A stretch of 64,000 nucleotides of DNA, from NCBI GenBank assembly GCA_035772405.1, contig JAYKKM010000153.1, forward strand, positions 671,001 through 735,000, written 5' to 3'. Below, one piece after another: positions 33,411 to 45,794 of this stretch; within the stretch, counting starts at the first letter, position 1; every line of letters starts with the position of its first letter. The notes beneath the pieces were generated by a model. That model was not told the DNA's origin. It worked only from the letters and a program-made list of their open reading frames with translations, and searched no databases. Position numbers and translations under genes: made by a program. The stretch comes from Chrysogorgia sp. JL179-B06. Taxonomy: Eukaryota > Cnidaria > Anthozoa > Scleralcyonacea > Chrysogorgiidae.

Positions 33411-33804
33411 TCATCTCGGTAAAGCGGGCTGAAAACTGTTTGATGTATGCCGATACTTGTTTGTTTATTTGACGATGTGATCATGCAAATAAGACTAAAA
33501 GGAACTTATTAGATCAAAACATTGTTTTTGTGTTTCGTGGTTTTTCTCACGGCTTATTTTCTGTTAAGAGGCATTCGCAAGTAAGCTACGACAGTGAACA
33601 CTTGTTTTTATTGACAATACTTACAAATAATTCCATCAACACAACAACAGTGCAAAATTGCGGAAAAGGTAATGTAACTGTGTGCAAATGAAGCGATATT
33701 TGTCAATTTATTATCTGATAATTTTAGTTAACACTTAACGTGTTTCCATATAATGCCGCTTCAGTTTGTTTACGTTTATAAGATCTCAGAATCATTTTTC
33801 TGAG

Positions 33805-34060
33805 AATATGAGCTTGATGATTGTCCATGTATCGTCTGTCTACTCCGAGCTCTCCCACATTTACTACAACATTGTGTATATTAACACATCCAAGTATTAC
33901 TGATATATAGTGACTGCCGCATAGGCAGTACATTAATATCAATTAAACCAGCTAGTACATCACCTTCGGTCTCCATCTGACCGGAGCATCTCACCGGCAA
34001 TAAGAAGGTTACAGGTTCGATTCTAGTATGGGAATCAGAATAATTTTTCTGAAGATATGA
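33805..34060 (+). mobile_element. tRNA-SINE copy, degenerate head
   Basis: The body (catgtatcgtctgtctactc, then gtgactgccgcataggcagt) is followed by a head at about 33977-34048. The head has lost most of its A box but keeps the B box GGTTACAGGTTCGATTC. Only a single body copy is present, unlike the 81-bp arrays. Confidence 0.7.
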
Positions 34061-34298
34061 GCTTGCATGATTGGACCATATCGTTTATAAGACCTATTAC
34101 GGTAATTTATTTCATACGAAGCTTAATAAATTATAATTTCATATATATATAATTTAATCTTTTACATGCATGTTTAGAGACCATTAGACCAAGTGCAATT
34201 AATCATTTCATTTTAATAGTTTAATACTATTTATACTTTCAACCTACATGTTGCAGTTATAACATTGTTATTGGTATTGGATTAGTAATTTTCAATGC

Positions 34299-37200
34299 AG
34301 GTACTCTACGTTGTAAGATGTTACTCTACGTTGTAACTTGTAAGATGTTACTCTACGTTGTAAGATGTTACTCTACGTTGTAAGATGTTACTCTACGTTG
34401 TAAGATGTTACTCTACGTTGTAAGATGTTACTCTACGTTGTAAGATGTTACTCTACGTTGTAAGATGTTACTCTACGTTGTAAGATGTTACTCTACGTTG
34501 TAAGATGTTACTCTACGTTGTAAGATGTTACTCTACGTTGTAAGATGTTACTCTACGTTGTAAGATGTTACTCTACGTTGTAAGATGTTACTCTACGTTG
34601 TAAGATGTTACTCTACGTTGTAAGACGTTAAGCTACGTTGTAAGATGTTACTCTTCGTTGTAAGACGTTACTCTACGTTGTAAGACGTTACTCTACGTTG
34701 TAAGATGTTACTCTACGTTGTAAGATGTTACTCTACGTTGTAAGATGTTACGCTACGTTGTAAGACGTTACGCTACGTTGTAAGATGTTACGCTACGTTG
34801 TAAGATGTTACTCTACGTTGTAAGATGTTACGCTACGTTGTAAGATATTACTCTACGTTGTAAGATGTTACTCTACGTTGTAAGATGTTACTCTACGTTG
34901 TAAGATGTTACTCTACGTTGTAAGATGTTACTCTACTTTGTAAGATGTTACTCTACGTTGTAAGATGTTACTCTACGTTGTAAGATGTTACTCTACGTTG
35001 TAAGATGTTACTCTACGTTGTAAGATGTTACTCTACGTTGTAAGATGTTACTCTATGTGGTAAGACGTTACTCTACGTTGTAAGATGTTACTCTACGTTG
35101 TAAGATGTTACTCTATGTTGTAAGATTTATACTCTACGTTGTAAGATGTTGCTCTACGTTGTAGGACGTTACTCTATGTTGTAAGATGTTACTCTACGTT
35201 GTAAGATGTTACTCTACGTTGTAAGATGTTACTCTACGTTGTAAGATGTTACTCTACGTTGTAAGACGTTACTCTACGTTGTAGGAAGTTACTCTATGTT
35301 GTAAGATGTTACTCTACGTTGTAAGATGTTACTCTACGTTGTAAGATGTTACTCTACGTTGTAAGATGTTACTCTACGTTGTAAGATGTTACCCTACGCT
35401 GTAAGATGTTACTCTACGTTGTAAGATGTTACTCTACGTTGTAAGATGTTACTCTACGTTGTAAGATGTTACTCTACGTTGTAAGATGTTACTCTACGTT
35501 GTAAGACGTTACTCTACGTTGTAAGATGTTACTCTACGTTGTAAGATGTTACTCTATGTTGTAAGATGTTACTCTACGTTGTAAGATGTTACTCTATGTT
35601 GTAAGATGTTACTCTACGTTGTAAGACGTTACTCTACGTTGTAAGATGTTACTCTACGTTGTAAGATGTTACGCTACGTTGTAAGATGTTACTCTACGTT
35701 GTAAGATGTTACTCTACGTTGTAAGATGTTACTCTACGTTGTAAGATGTTACTCTACGTTGTAAGATGGTAATCTACGTTGTAAGACGTTACTGTACGTT
35801 GTAAGATGTCACTCTACGTTGTAAGATGTTACTCTACGTTGTAAGATGTTACTCTACGTTGTAAGATGTTACGCTACGTTGTAAGATGTTACTCTACGTT
35901 GTAAGATGTTACGCTACGTTGTAAGATGTTACGCTACGTTGTAAGACGTTACTCTACTTTGTAAGATGTTACTCTACGTTGTAAGATGTTACTCTACGTT
36001 GTAAGATGTTACTCTACGTTGTAAGATGTTACTCTACGTTGTAAGATGTTACTCTACGTTGTAAGACGTTACTCTACGTTGTAAGATGTTACTCTACGTT
36101 GTAAGATGTTACTCTACGTTGTAAGATGTTACTCTACGTTGTAAGATGTTACTCTACGTTGTAAGATGTTACTCTACGTTGTAAGATGTTACTCTACGTT
36201 GTAGGACGTTACTCTATGTTGTAAGATGTTACTCTACGTTGTAAGATGTTACTCTACGTTGTAAGATGTTACTACGTTGTAAGACGTTACTCTACGTTGT
36301 AAGACGTTACTCTACGTTGTAAGATGTTACTCTACGTTGTAAGACGTTAAGCTACGTTGTAAGACGTTACTCTACGTTGTAAGATGTTACTCTACGTTGT
36401 AAGATGTTACACTACGTTGTAAGATGTTACTCTACGTTGTAAGATGTTACTCTATGTTGTAAGATGTTACTCTACGTTGTAAGATGTTACCCTACGTTGT
36501 AAGATGTTACTCTACGTTGTAAGATGTTACTCTACGTTGCAAGATGTTACTCTACGTTGTAAGATGTTACTCTATGTTGTAAGACGTTACTCTACGTTGT
36601 AAGATGTTACTCTACGTTGTAAGATGTTACTCTATGTTGTAAGACGTTACTCTATGTTGTAAGATGTTACTCTACGTTGTAAGATGTTACTCTACGTTGT
36701 AAGATGTTACTCTATGTTGTAAGATGTTAGGCTACGTTGTAAGAACTCTACGTTGTAAGATGTTACTCTACGTTGTAAGATGTTACTCTACGTTGTTAGA
36801 TGTTACTCTACGTTGTAAGATGTTACTCTACGTTGTAAGACGTTACTGTACGTTGTAAGATGTCACTCTACGTTGTAAGATGTTACTCTACGTTGTAAGA
36901 TGTTGCTCTACGTTGTAAGATGTTACTCTACGTTGTAAGATGTTACTCTACGTTGTAAGATGTTACGCTACGTTGTAAGATGTTACTCTACTTTGTAAGT
37001 TGTTACTCTACGTTGTAAGATGTTACTCTACGTTGTAAGATGTTACTCTACGTTGTAAGATGTTACTCTACGTTGTAAGATGTTACTCTACGTTGTAAGA
37101 TGTTACTCTACGTTGTAAGATGTTACTCTACGTTGTAAGATGTTACGCAACGTTGTAAGATGTTACTCTACGTTGTAAGATGTTACTCTACGTTGTAAGA

Positions 37201-37990
37201 CGTTTCGCTACGTTGTAAGATGTTACTCTACGTTGTAAGATGTTACTCTACGTTGTAAGATGTTACTCTACGTTGTAAGTCGTTACTCTACGTTGTAAGA
37301 TGTTACTCTACGTTGTAAGATGTTACTCTACGTTGTAAGTCGTTACTCTACGTTGTAAGATGTTACTCTACCTTGTAAGATGTTACTCTACGTTGTAAGA
37401 TGTTACTCTACGTTGTAAGATGTTACTCTACGTTGTAAGTCGTTACTCTACGTTGTAAGATGTTACTCTACCTTGTAAGATGTTACTCTACGTTGTAAGA
37501 CGTTACTCTACGTTGTAAGATGTTACTCTACGTTGTAAGACGTTAAGCTACGTTGTAAGACGTTACTCTACGTTGTAAGATCTTACGCTACGTTGTAACA
37601 TGTTACGCTACGTTATAAGATCTTACGCTACGTTGTAAGACGTTACTCTACGTTGTAAGATGTTACTCTACGTTGTAAGACGTTAAGCTACGTTGTAAGA
37701 CGTTACTCTACGTTGTAAGATCTTACGCTACGTTGTAACATGTTACGCTACGTTATAAGATCTTACGCTACGTTGTAAGACGTTACGCTACGTTGTAAGA
37801 CGTTACGCTACGTTGTAAGACGTTACGCTACGTTGTAAGACGTTACGCTACGTTTTAACTCGTTATACGCTAGTTTGTTAAACGTTACGCTAAGTTGTAC
37901 GACGCTACGTAAAGTTGTAGACGCTAGTACGCCACGCAACGTTTTACGACGCTAGAAGGCGTTAAGCTACGTTGTAAGACGTTATGCTAC
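34299..37990. repeat. 20-bp satellite array B (about 180 units)
   Basis: The unit ctctacgttgtaagatgtta repeats in strict 20-bp register for about 3.6 kb, with scattered single changes (gatgtt/gacgtt, ctct/cgct). Longer units such as taagatcttacgctacgttg near 37570-37770 occur twice in the same order (37540-37640 and 37680-37780), showing larger-scale duplication. The final 130 bp degenerate into cgctacgtaaagttgta types, as in array A. No coding sense. Confidence 0.95.
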
Positions 37991-38229
37991 GCTGTAAGGC
38001 GCTACGCAACGTTGTAAGACGCTACGCAACGTTGGGAGATGTTTAATACACTACATTGATTGTGACACTAAAGAAAAATGCGAAGCTGTTTTGGAGCGCT
38101 AATTCGGACCTGATAAATTCAACTATTCTACCTGAAAAGAAGTACTGACACTTTACGAAAATATCCGGCCGGATATTTTTCAACTATCTGGCTGGATTGT
38201 AAAAACCACTATATGGTGCACCACTAATT

Positions 38230-39150
38230 GTATTAAACATCATATTTGGTCTTGCAATATAAAAGCTTAGATGGTGACTGGGCTAGATACCATGTCAGTC
38301 ACACAGACAAATAGGCTGACGTTATATATAAATATCTTGAATTCAAAACATAGTCCTAATTGCAAACCTAATACTTTTTAGTGGCTCTGATATGGTCTTC
38401 TTTGTGTACCAGCACAGAGTAGGGTAGTATTTCTTTATTCTAGGGTTAAGTTTAGAGTTTTTATTTGAGTTATGGTTGGAGTTTTTGTTCTTCTAAAGCA
38501 TCTAAATCTCGAGAAAACAACGACTTCAATTAATAAATTATTTTAAAAAGGAATAACTACAGTATATATAATCTCGGATACTCGACATTCAGCTTTGCCT
38601 GGCTAGATTTGTCGCATGACTCATCATTTCTGATTTTCTTTTGCAGACTACAAAATTTCTCCTTCTCTGTTGGTGACTGCATGAGAATCATTTGGGATGA
38701 GAAATGAAGAAGGAGACCGTGATGTTCACCACCTCTTGTTTTACTGAAAACATAACCTCCTGGCAGAGGTAACTAATACATTTATAACTAATACATATCT
38801 AACTAGAAATACAAATGCACAATAATCCGTGAAAGCTTCGATGGCATATTGTATTCGTATTATACATTATACAGTACCCAATTATTGGTCGCCTTTTCTA
38901 CCAACCCCCCCCCCCCCCCCCCCAAAGTTTCATCCTAACATCCCCTGTGGAATTTTCCCCATCCGTGGTCCTCAGACCTCAATTCTGAAAACAGATTTGG
39001 AATTACCAAGTCAAAATACATAACATATTGTGTCTATTATATTATGAGAACATGCATATCCTTCGTAAAAGCCTGTTATGTGCTTCGTCATGTATTATTT
39101 TGAACGTTATCTCCGTCAATATTTAACCATTTTCAATTCTGAAAATTAAA
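38230..39150. repeat. No gene; poly-C tract and repeat shared with 60293-60870
   Basis: 38230-38790 shows nothing recognised. 38800-39150 contains a C16-like tract (38905-38922), ccatccgtgg and gaaaacagatttggaatta segments. Corresponding sequence occurs as three tandem units at 60435-60870. It is interrupted at 39157 by the next element. Confidence 0.5.
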
Positions 39151-39156
39151 CAGATT

Positions 39157-39345
39157 AAAGAAATACCTAATGGTTTTCCGTGTTTGGATACTCTGATCCA
39201 AACACGCGGGATGTTGCGAGACTTGAGAAAAGCGTAGAAAAACACGAGCCGCTAGGCGAGTGTTTTTAGCTTTTCGAAAGTCGAGCAACATCCCAAGTGT
39301 TTGGATCAGAGTATCCAAACACGGAAAACCATTAGGTATTTCTTT
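39157..39345. repeat. Near-perfect 189-bp hairpin
   Basis: The left arm starts AAAGAAATACCTAATGGTTT and the right arm ends AAACCATTAGGTATTTCTTT. Each arm also contains the short inverted pair gtgtttggata...tatccaaacac. The arms are about 75 bp with very few mismatches. A related shorter hairpin lies at 40088-40120. A transcript of this region would form a long stem. Confidence 0.85.
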
Positions 39346-40168
39346 TATAAAATAACCAGAGAAATATCACTAAAAGTTATTAATATAATTAGATCAACAT
39401 TGCAATTCTCCCAAAAACCGTCAACTACCAATCAGGGCAGGTCTTTCATGTTCTTCTAAGCTAATCGGCCAATCATGGATGGTTTTCTAATATGATTTAT
39501 GACGCTGACGACAGCAGACAGCCAAAAATAAGTTTGAAGGGATGAAAAAGATATTTCCAGATGGATTTAATCGCGAAAATATGCCGTTTAACTTTATGTT
39601 GGATTGCTGCAGATGTAAAGTGATGTTGTGAGTTTGCCTAGCCTTCATATTCTACAACACAGAATCTTTTTTCTGGTTTTCTCTCACTGTCGAAGTGTTG
39701 TTCGGTGATTTTTTGTTGGCTACAAGAACAAAACGAATAGTTTCTTCGTGAATATCCTACCAGACGAGAGGTAAATTAAACATTTTACACCTTTTCCATG
39801 TTCTCTTGGTGCACTATATCTACAAAAGTGTTGTGTTTTGGGGTTTTATTGAAACTTTCAATGAGGTAAACGTCGCCCTCACAAATTATATGGAAATTCT
39901 CGTTCGCTTTTAGCGTTGCTTTGTCCACTGTAAATGCTTATAATTTCGGCCTATTTTTGCAAAATCTTGTGAAAATTAACAGGGAAGATTGCTATATTTT
40001 ATTTATAGTTATTCTGCATATGTATAGAATGTTAATAAATGTTTAAAAACGATGATGGGTCGGCGTGATTTGCTTATCGACCTCAAAATTCCCGTGTTTG
40101 GATACTCTTATCCAAACACGGGTATTCACCAATCAGAACACGCGTAGCTCACTTGTTATTTTATAAAT
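39340..40168. mobile_element. Probable MITE of about 0.8-1.0 kb inserted in a dispersed repeat
   Basis: Comparison with 60820-60860 shows that the sequence between about 39157 and 40166 is extra: the flanks ttcaattctgaaaa and tggaattacc join there. Inverted ends ttttataaaataac (39344) and gttattttataaa (40154) mark one possible element; the hairpin at 39157-39345 may be its left terminus or a separate insertion. The interior shows no ORF. Confidence 0.5.
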
Positions 40169-40169
40169 G

Positions 40170-40545
40170 GAATTACCTAGTCAAAGTACATAATATATGT
40201 GCCTATTATGTTATGCAAACGTTGTACTTAAAAATTAATCGGCCATGTTTGTGACGTTTTTCTCCCGAACGAATATTGGCTGATTAAAACGGATCACGCA
40301 AAAGGCGTACTCGGAACTTACCGGTTGGTCTCAGCCAATCATGCGTACGAGATTTGGGCCTACCATGTACAGCTATATATATTATATATATATAAATTAC
40401 AGCTATATATATTATATATATATAAATTTTCCTTAGAAATCCTTAGAACATGTAGTTTAATCGAGTGAAATGCCAAATATTACTTGCAATATACCCAGAA
40501 TCTTATCCCTGCCCATATATACAGAATTTGTGACTATAGGCTCTT
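40170..40545. repeat. AT-rich spacer with duplicated TA tract
   Basis: agctatatatattatatata occurs twice in tandem (40371-40430). The segment atcttatccctgcc at 40500 is related to the foldback at 18340-18420. No gene. Confidence 0.5.
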
Positions 40546-40547
40546 GG

Positions 40548-40625
40548 CAACGGCCTCCGTAGCTCAGTGGTCAGAGCACTGCACTAGCATCGCAGGGTCA
40601 CGGGTTCAAATCCAACCGGAAGCCT
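40548..40625 (+). mobile_element. tRNA-Ala-like SINE head
   Basis: The sequence starts GCCTCCGTAGCTCAGTGGTC and ends CGGAAGC. The acceptor stem pairs at six of seven positions, the D stem is GCTC/GAGC and the anticodon loop CTAGCAT has an AGC anticodon (Ala). The B box (GGTTCAAATCC) is intact but the T stem does not pair well, so a working tRNA is doubtful. It is homologous to 18460-18530 and shares that copy's 5' flank (cagaatttgtgac, aggctct), as expected of SINE copies. Confidence 0.6.
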
Positions 40626-40839
40626 TGAAGTTGTATTTTTCGCAACTGGTAAAGGAAATTATTGTTAGTACAACTATTGACTATAACAAGTTTTATGAAC
40701 ACTTTCAAAAGAACTCAGTGAAATATTAATATTTCCCTTTATGACCTGATCGATAACATTTGCAGTTAAACTATTCCAGGACAAAGTTCCTCATTACGAA
40801 AAGCTATATTTAAGGACATTTGTGCTGGTCTTAGATAAG

Positions 40840-41720
40840 TAAAGATTTCGATTATTGCTTAAACCATGCGATCATGAGTTTTACTAGCTTGGCAGAATTG
40901 TTCTTTATTATTAGAACTGATTCTTCTTTCAAGATGCTGTTTCTGTCGTCGTTGCCGCGTACACTTTCTTCAAAACTCTTGTTGGATGTCAAACGCTGAC
41001 GGATTTTTTGGTTAAGTTGACTCGCGATCTTCCGACCCTTTACATTCGATCACTTCGCCCACGTGTTTACGATTTTGTGTTAGACGTGTCGTATTTGAAA
41101 TGTTTTATAGATCCACCCACGTATTGTATTGTATATGGGCGCAAGTTCAGGTTGCTTCCGTCTCGCAATTTCGTTACGACCGAATTTCTTTCTGTCCAGT
41201 AGAATACGACTTGATCGCATCTAGTCCTCAAGAGTAATCCGTCAATGTATGTTCGTATTTGGGATTCAACAAGCTCCTTAAATTAGGAAATCGTCACTAA
41301 ATATGGAAACTCGGAGTCAATTATATGATACGACCTATTGAGCCGTGCGATCGCGAGTTTTCGTAGCTTAGCAGAATTGTACTTTTTTGCTGCATCTTAT
41401 CTTCTTTCTAGCTAATGTCTCAGTTGCCGTTGCCACACACTTTCTTCTAATTCGTTGTCAAATCTCAAGCGCTGAATTTCTTCATAATAAGATGATTAAC
41501 CTAAATACCTAATTAACATCATCTTTTGCGTCTTTTTTCGATCTCTTCGCCCCATGCTGAGACGTCGTCTTCAGCGTCTCATGCAGTCGATCGCTTGTTT
41601 CACGTCCTTGATCGTCATCATTATTTTCGAACTCGAAGTCTTCCGTCGACTTCATCTTCGTTTGCAAGTTCAGCGTAAGTTTAAGGATATATTTTAAGAA
41701 TAACACTTAGTTATAGTGAT
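40840..41720 (-). pseudogene. Decayed low-complexity coding-like repeats (unknown family)
   Basis: Minus-strand frames recur at 41509-41706, 44016-44609, 51140-51420, 54490-54790 and 62280-63080. The longest fragments read EDDDSAWGEEIENKV, then a Gln/Lys/Arg-rich stretch with FDESV or FEESV. Each copy carries stops or frameshifts in different places. The acidic and serine-rich composition and shared FEESV and SAWGEE motifs suggest one decayed gene or transposon ORF. No catalytic domain is recognisable, so the family is unknown. Confidence 0.3.
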
Positions 41721-42469
41721 CACAGCTTCCGCTCAAGGTTGGTCATCCGTTACCTCATTCTCGTGAGGTCTCTCTATCTCTAGATCGAACTAGTCGAAAT
41801 CACGGCAGTACTTGTATCCCGTTGAAGATGCCGCGTGTTGCGAATTTCCTCCCCAAGTATCAACAACAAGTCACAATTTAGTTTTGAATCTTTTATTCAC
41901 TTTAAAATCACATACGTCGTCTCGTCTTTCTCACAAATAAGTATTGTCACCATACAGTTACCATCGCACAGTCACTTTTCACTTCTCACTCTTGACTTTC
42001 GGTATGGAACATTCCAATCTTTAATCCAACATAACGGTATCGGATTACTCTCAACTCTTCGCCCTACCACGTCACGTAGAATTACGAAATTAGTCTTACG
42101 ATCTTCAATACCCCGTTTAGCTTCAGTCAATAAATTATGAACGCCACCTGAACAGTTTACGTGTCGCCCTTACATTTCTCAACATGGTTAGCCAAACTCG
42201 TGAGCGACTGAACGTTGTGGGTTCGCACCCGGCGTAACCGTGTCATATATATTATCATGATTGCATGTATTCCCTTTCAGTTGGGTTTTCCGTTCAACTA
42301 ATAGTGATACACTGAATTGTCGAGCGCTTAAAACATGAGCAACCTTATCCTGCGTGACTCTACATAAATCATACTCGTATCATCATTTTAATAACACATA
42401 TATCGGGATTCGAGACCAGGAAACTCAAGGAATGCGTATGTTACGAGTCAATAGTAATTATGGTAACCT

Positions 42470-42900
42470 ACAGATAGCTCAATGGTTAGAATATCTTCTT
42501 TGTGGTCAGATGGTTACGAGTTGAATTCTCAGGGACTCAGAAATGGTCTGAATAAAGACGTACTTCAGCAGCAAAGATTACGTCTCACATAATTTTAAAC
42601 TCAACATAATAAATAAACACGATAAACAACATAATGAAATGTCGGTATTTGAATAAAATAATGATATAGAAGTCGTGAGTTGGGTAGGCAATGTAAAATA
42701 CGAATTAAAAGTACTAAAAGGTTGGTGTACTGCTGAAATACTGAATAGGAGGTCAGTGTAACGTTTTGAGCGAAGGCTCTTCGTCCTTTCTCCTCTCTCC
42801 TTCAAGGCCGCGAAAGAGAAAGTGGAGAAGCGCTGAGGCTCTCTTTCGTGGACTTGGAAGTCTCTACGAAGGAGAGAGTCCTTCGTCAAAGAGTGAAATT
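42470..42900. repeat. tRNA-like remnant plus 'GTACTGCTGAAATA' module
   Basis: A degenerate tRNA-like sequence (GATAGCTCAATGGTTAGAAT, then GGTTACGAGTTGAATTC) is followed by ttggtgtactgctgaaatac and a CTCTCCTTC/GAAGGAGAG inverted pair (42790-42880). The same order is kept at 55560-56050 and, with a shorter head, at 49350-49740. This defines one composite dispersed element of about 430 bp. Confidence 0.6.
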
Positions 42901-45329
42901 TAAAGACTTAAAGTGACATAATGTGTTTCACTCTCAAACGAAGGCAGAATTAGGGCGTTCACTCGGCGTTAGACTTCCTAGTATTTTTTATTGGTAATTA
43001 AATCAGGTCTAACTTTGGCTTCTGTCTGTTAATTAATACAAAGCTCGCCAAGTTGTTGTCTTGGTCTTAATACTTTCACAGTCAAACAAGCAATGGTTTA
43101 CTTTGCATCACTCCCGCATATTTAATAGCAATCTTCACGTGATTTTGACGTGTCATTCTCAGATTTTCTTTGGGGGTATGGGGACGAGAAAGGTCATCTT
43201 GACAATTCTCATGTGAAACTTTTTGAAAGCTTTTTTATTCATTTATTCATGAAACGTTTTTTAATGAAAACTAATAACATAGTACTTATAATAATCATCT
43301 GCAGCGATATTCTTAAAATATGGGCCAGTCAAGCCTTGAATCACCATTATTTATTCCTCTCTCAAACACGAGACGATACAGAATGCTACTGGATGAAACG
43401 AAGAGGAGAACACCAATGTTTTTATTATATTTTAGATTTTCACTACTTTGATATAGGTATCAATTTATGCAGCTAGAACAAATCTCGCTTTGTTCTGTAA
43501 AAGTGCGCAATGTGCTTCTGGGTAATACTTGCGGGAATTGAGTCAATTTAAGAGTGTCAAACTTGTGTAGTATATCTGATTTTTGATACATAGTTTTTTA
43601 TGAATTCTCATCACAGCCCAAGAAATACGACTAATATGGTATACATTGTAGTAGCGCTTCCGCTTCGAGTTCATGACGACGTTATTAACAAACACGGAAT
43701 TTGTGATACACCATAGTGACAGGATTATTATTATTATTAAAACTTATTTACACACATAGGGTAGCGTACTAGTTTCCTGATTTTCAAAGGGCCGTGTTCA
43801 CAAATCTAAAACTAAAATCTAAAACACATTTGTAACTAATGCATTTATAACTAATAACATTTGCAGTTAAAACCATTCCAGGACAAAGCTCCTCGATTAG
43901 AAAAGCAATTTTTAAGGAAATTTGTGCTGGGTTGTTGAAATCGATACGATCCATTGAACCGTGCGATCATGAGTTTTACTAGCTTGGCAGAATTGTTCTT
44001 TATTACTGCAACTGATTATTCTTTCAAGCTGCTGTTTCTGTCGTCGTTCCCGCGTACACTTTCTTCAAAACGCTTGTTGGATGTCAAACGCTGACGAATT
44101 TGTTGGTTTAGTTGACTCACCCACGTGTTTACGATTCTTCTGTTCGACGTGTCGGATTTGAAAGTCTTTTGTGGATCCACCCACGTATTGTATTTGGACG
44201 CAAGTTTAGGTTGCTTCTCTCGCGATTTCGTTTCGACCGAGTTTCTTTCAGCTGTGCACTCGAATATGGCATGGAACCAGTTAGGTAAACTTCCACTTCT
44301 TCCATTCATGTCCAGTTCCCACCAGATCTCCTCGTATGCCAGATAACGTGTTCAAGGTAATCTTAGTTCGATAATGCTCTTGCATGTAGTCCTCAAGAGT
44401 AATCAGTCAATGCATGTTCGTATTTGGGATTCAACGGACTCCTTAAGATAAGAAAACTTCAAGGAATCTTGAAACTCGGAGTTAATATGATACGATCCAT
44501 TGAGCCGTGCGATCTGCACGTGTTTTAGTTGCTTGTCAGAATTGTACTTCTTTGATGTGTCAGATATATTTTTCCTTTCTAGCTGCTGTCTCTGTCGCCG
44601 TTGCCGCATACACTTTCATCAAAACCATTGTCAGATCTTAATTGCTTTAGTTGATTCATCATCTTTTATGTTAAACCATCTTTAGCAACTTTATTTTCGA
44701 TCTCTTCGCCCCATGCTGAGGTCGTCGTCTTCTTCAGTTTCTCTAGCACTCCATATTTTCTCTTCGATCGCTTGTTTCACGTCGTTGATGGTCATCATTA
44801 TTTTGGAAATCTTCTATCGGCTCGTTGGAGATGCTACGTATCGCGAATTTCCCTCCCCAAGTATCAACGACAATAAACAATTCGAAACAATTCGTGTTTT
44901 GTTTGAATCGCTTAGTTTAATTAAAGTTAGTAACCACAATGGGGTGTCATTGTTGAACAAAGTATACAAAGAAGTTGAAAGGCTTTTTTGATGCAAATTA
45001 ATCAGAAAACGCTGCAGGATATTATCCAAACCAATTATCATGACCTTGTCGCGTAGTTAATTAAACACAGTACAATGGTTGTCTAGCAGTTTGTATGCAC
45101 TTCAAATGTAGTTAAAAACGCAACACTATAACAAAAACTGGTTAACGTATATATCTTCGTAAAAGCGTGTTTAGTTTTGAGATTATGTAAGTGAAAAAAG
45201 TAACAAGTAAAAATTAAAATGTTATTCAAATTGTTTTTGTAGAGCTTTCCCTTGTTATGTTAAGTGTTAACAGCATGTGTTTAATGAGAGCTTGAGATGT
45301 GAGAGAGTGAATGTGAGAGAGCTACAGCA

Positions 45330-45530
45330 GTGTATATATTAACACATCCAAACATTACTGTTATATAGTGACTGCCGCATAGGAAGTACATATATAAATT
45401 GAACCAGTACATCATTGTAACCTTCGCTCTCCATCTGAGTCTCGGTGGCCTCAATGGTTAGAGCGTCTCACCAGCAATCAGACGGTTACAGGTTCGATTC
45501 CTGTCCAGGACTCACAATTATTTTCTCAAA
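45330..45530 (+). mobile_element. tRNA-SINE insertion absent from the paralogous copy
   Basis: The body (cagcagtgtatatattaaca, then gtgactgccgcataggaagt) leads to a tRNA-like head at about 45440-45512 with GGTTAGAGCGTCTCACC and B box GGTTACAGGTTCGATTCC. The paralogous site at 63650-63770 carries body sequence but no head and different downstream sequence, so this copy is polymorphic between the duplicates. Confidence 0.75.
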
Positions 45531-45794
45531 AATAGGACTCCGAGTTTGCAAGCAAATCAAACTGTGACGCTCGGCGCAAAATAGGTTTAGTGTCTGGCCA
45601 ATATACTGTTTCTTTGTTAACATTAAATGCATAAAATCTTGAACGTAATTTGACGTCTCATATTAGGCTTCTCTCACTGTATAATTAGAGCCAACGGCGG
45701 CCATTACTAAGCGACCAATGTCGCAGAAAATCTGTAGGTAGGTCATTAATCGATCGTTTTACCCAGTAATTTGAAAAATATCTTCTGGTCCTCT

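Larger units (their letters stand above)
33079..38226. mobile_element. hAT-like composite element containing a SINE and the large satellite
   Basis: The ends TAGGGGTGCTGC (33079) and TGGTGCACCACTA (to 38226) are imperfect inverted repeats. The flanking 8-mers attctatt (33071-33078) and attgtatt (38227-38234) agree at 7 of 8 positions, consistent with an aged hAT target duplication. The subterminal palindrome tatccggccggata occurs near both ends (33101, 33160, 38161). The 5.1-kb interior holds a Pol III-type SINE (33800-34050) and about 3.7 kb of 20-bp satellite, and no transposase. The right end of the other satellite element (ggagcgctaattcgg, 38092) is nested inside. Confidence 0.6.
40713..45790. 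repeat. Segmental duplication, copy 1 (about 5 kb)
   Basis: Sequence from cagtgaaatattaatatttc onward recurs in the same order and orientation at 54239-64000. Corresponding landmarks include tRNA-like remnants (42470/55560), the guided repeat at 42715/55810, gtagtatatctgatttttg (43567/56760), atgaattctcatcacagccc (43600/60159) and gagccaac(g/t)gcggccatta (45690/63920). Copy 1 lacks the three insertions found in copy 2 but has its own SINE at 45330-45530. Internally, the segment gtcgtcgttgccgcgtacac occurs at both 40946 and, slightly changed, 44040. Confidence 0.8.

Noticed and set aside
34299..37990. Possible CRISPR array or centromeric satellite
   Set aside because: There are no unique spacers, and the 20-bp units are contiguous. 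The genome is eukaryotic. It lies inside a transposon-like frame, so a centromeric role has no support here.
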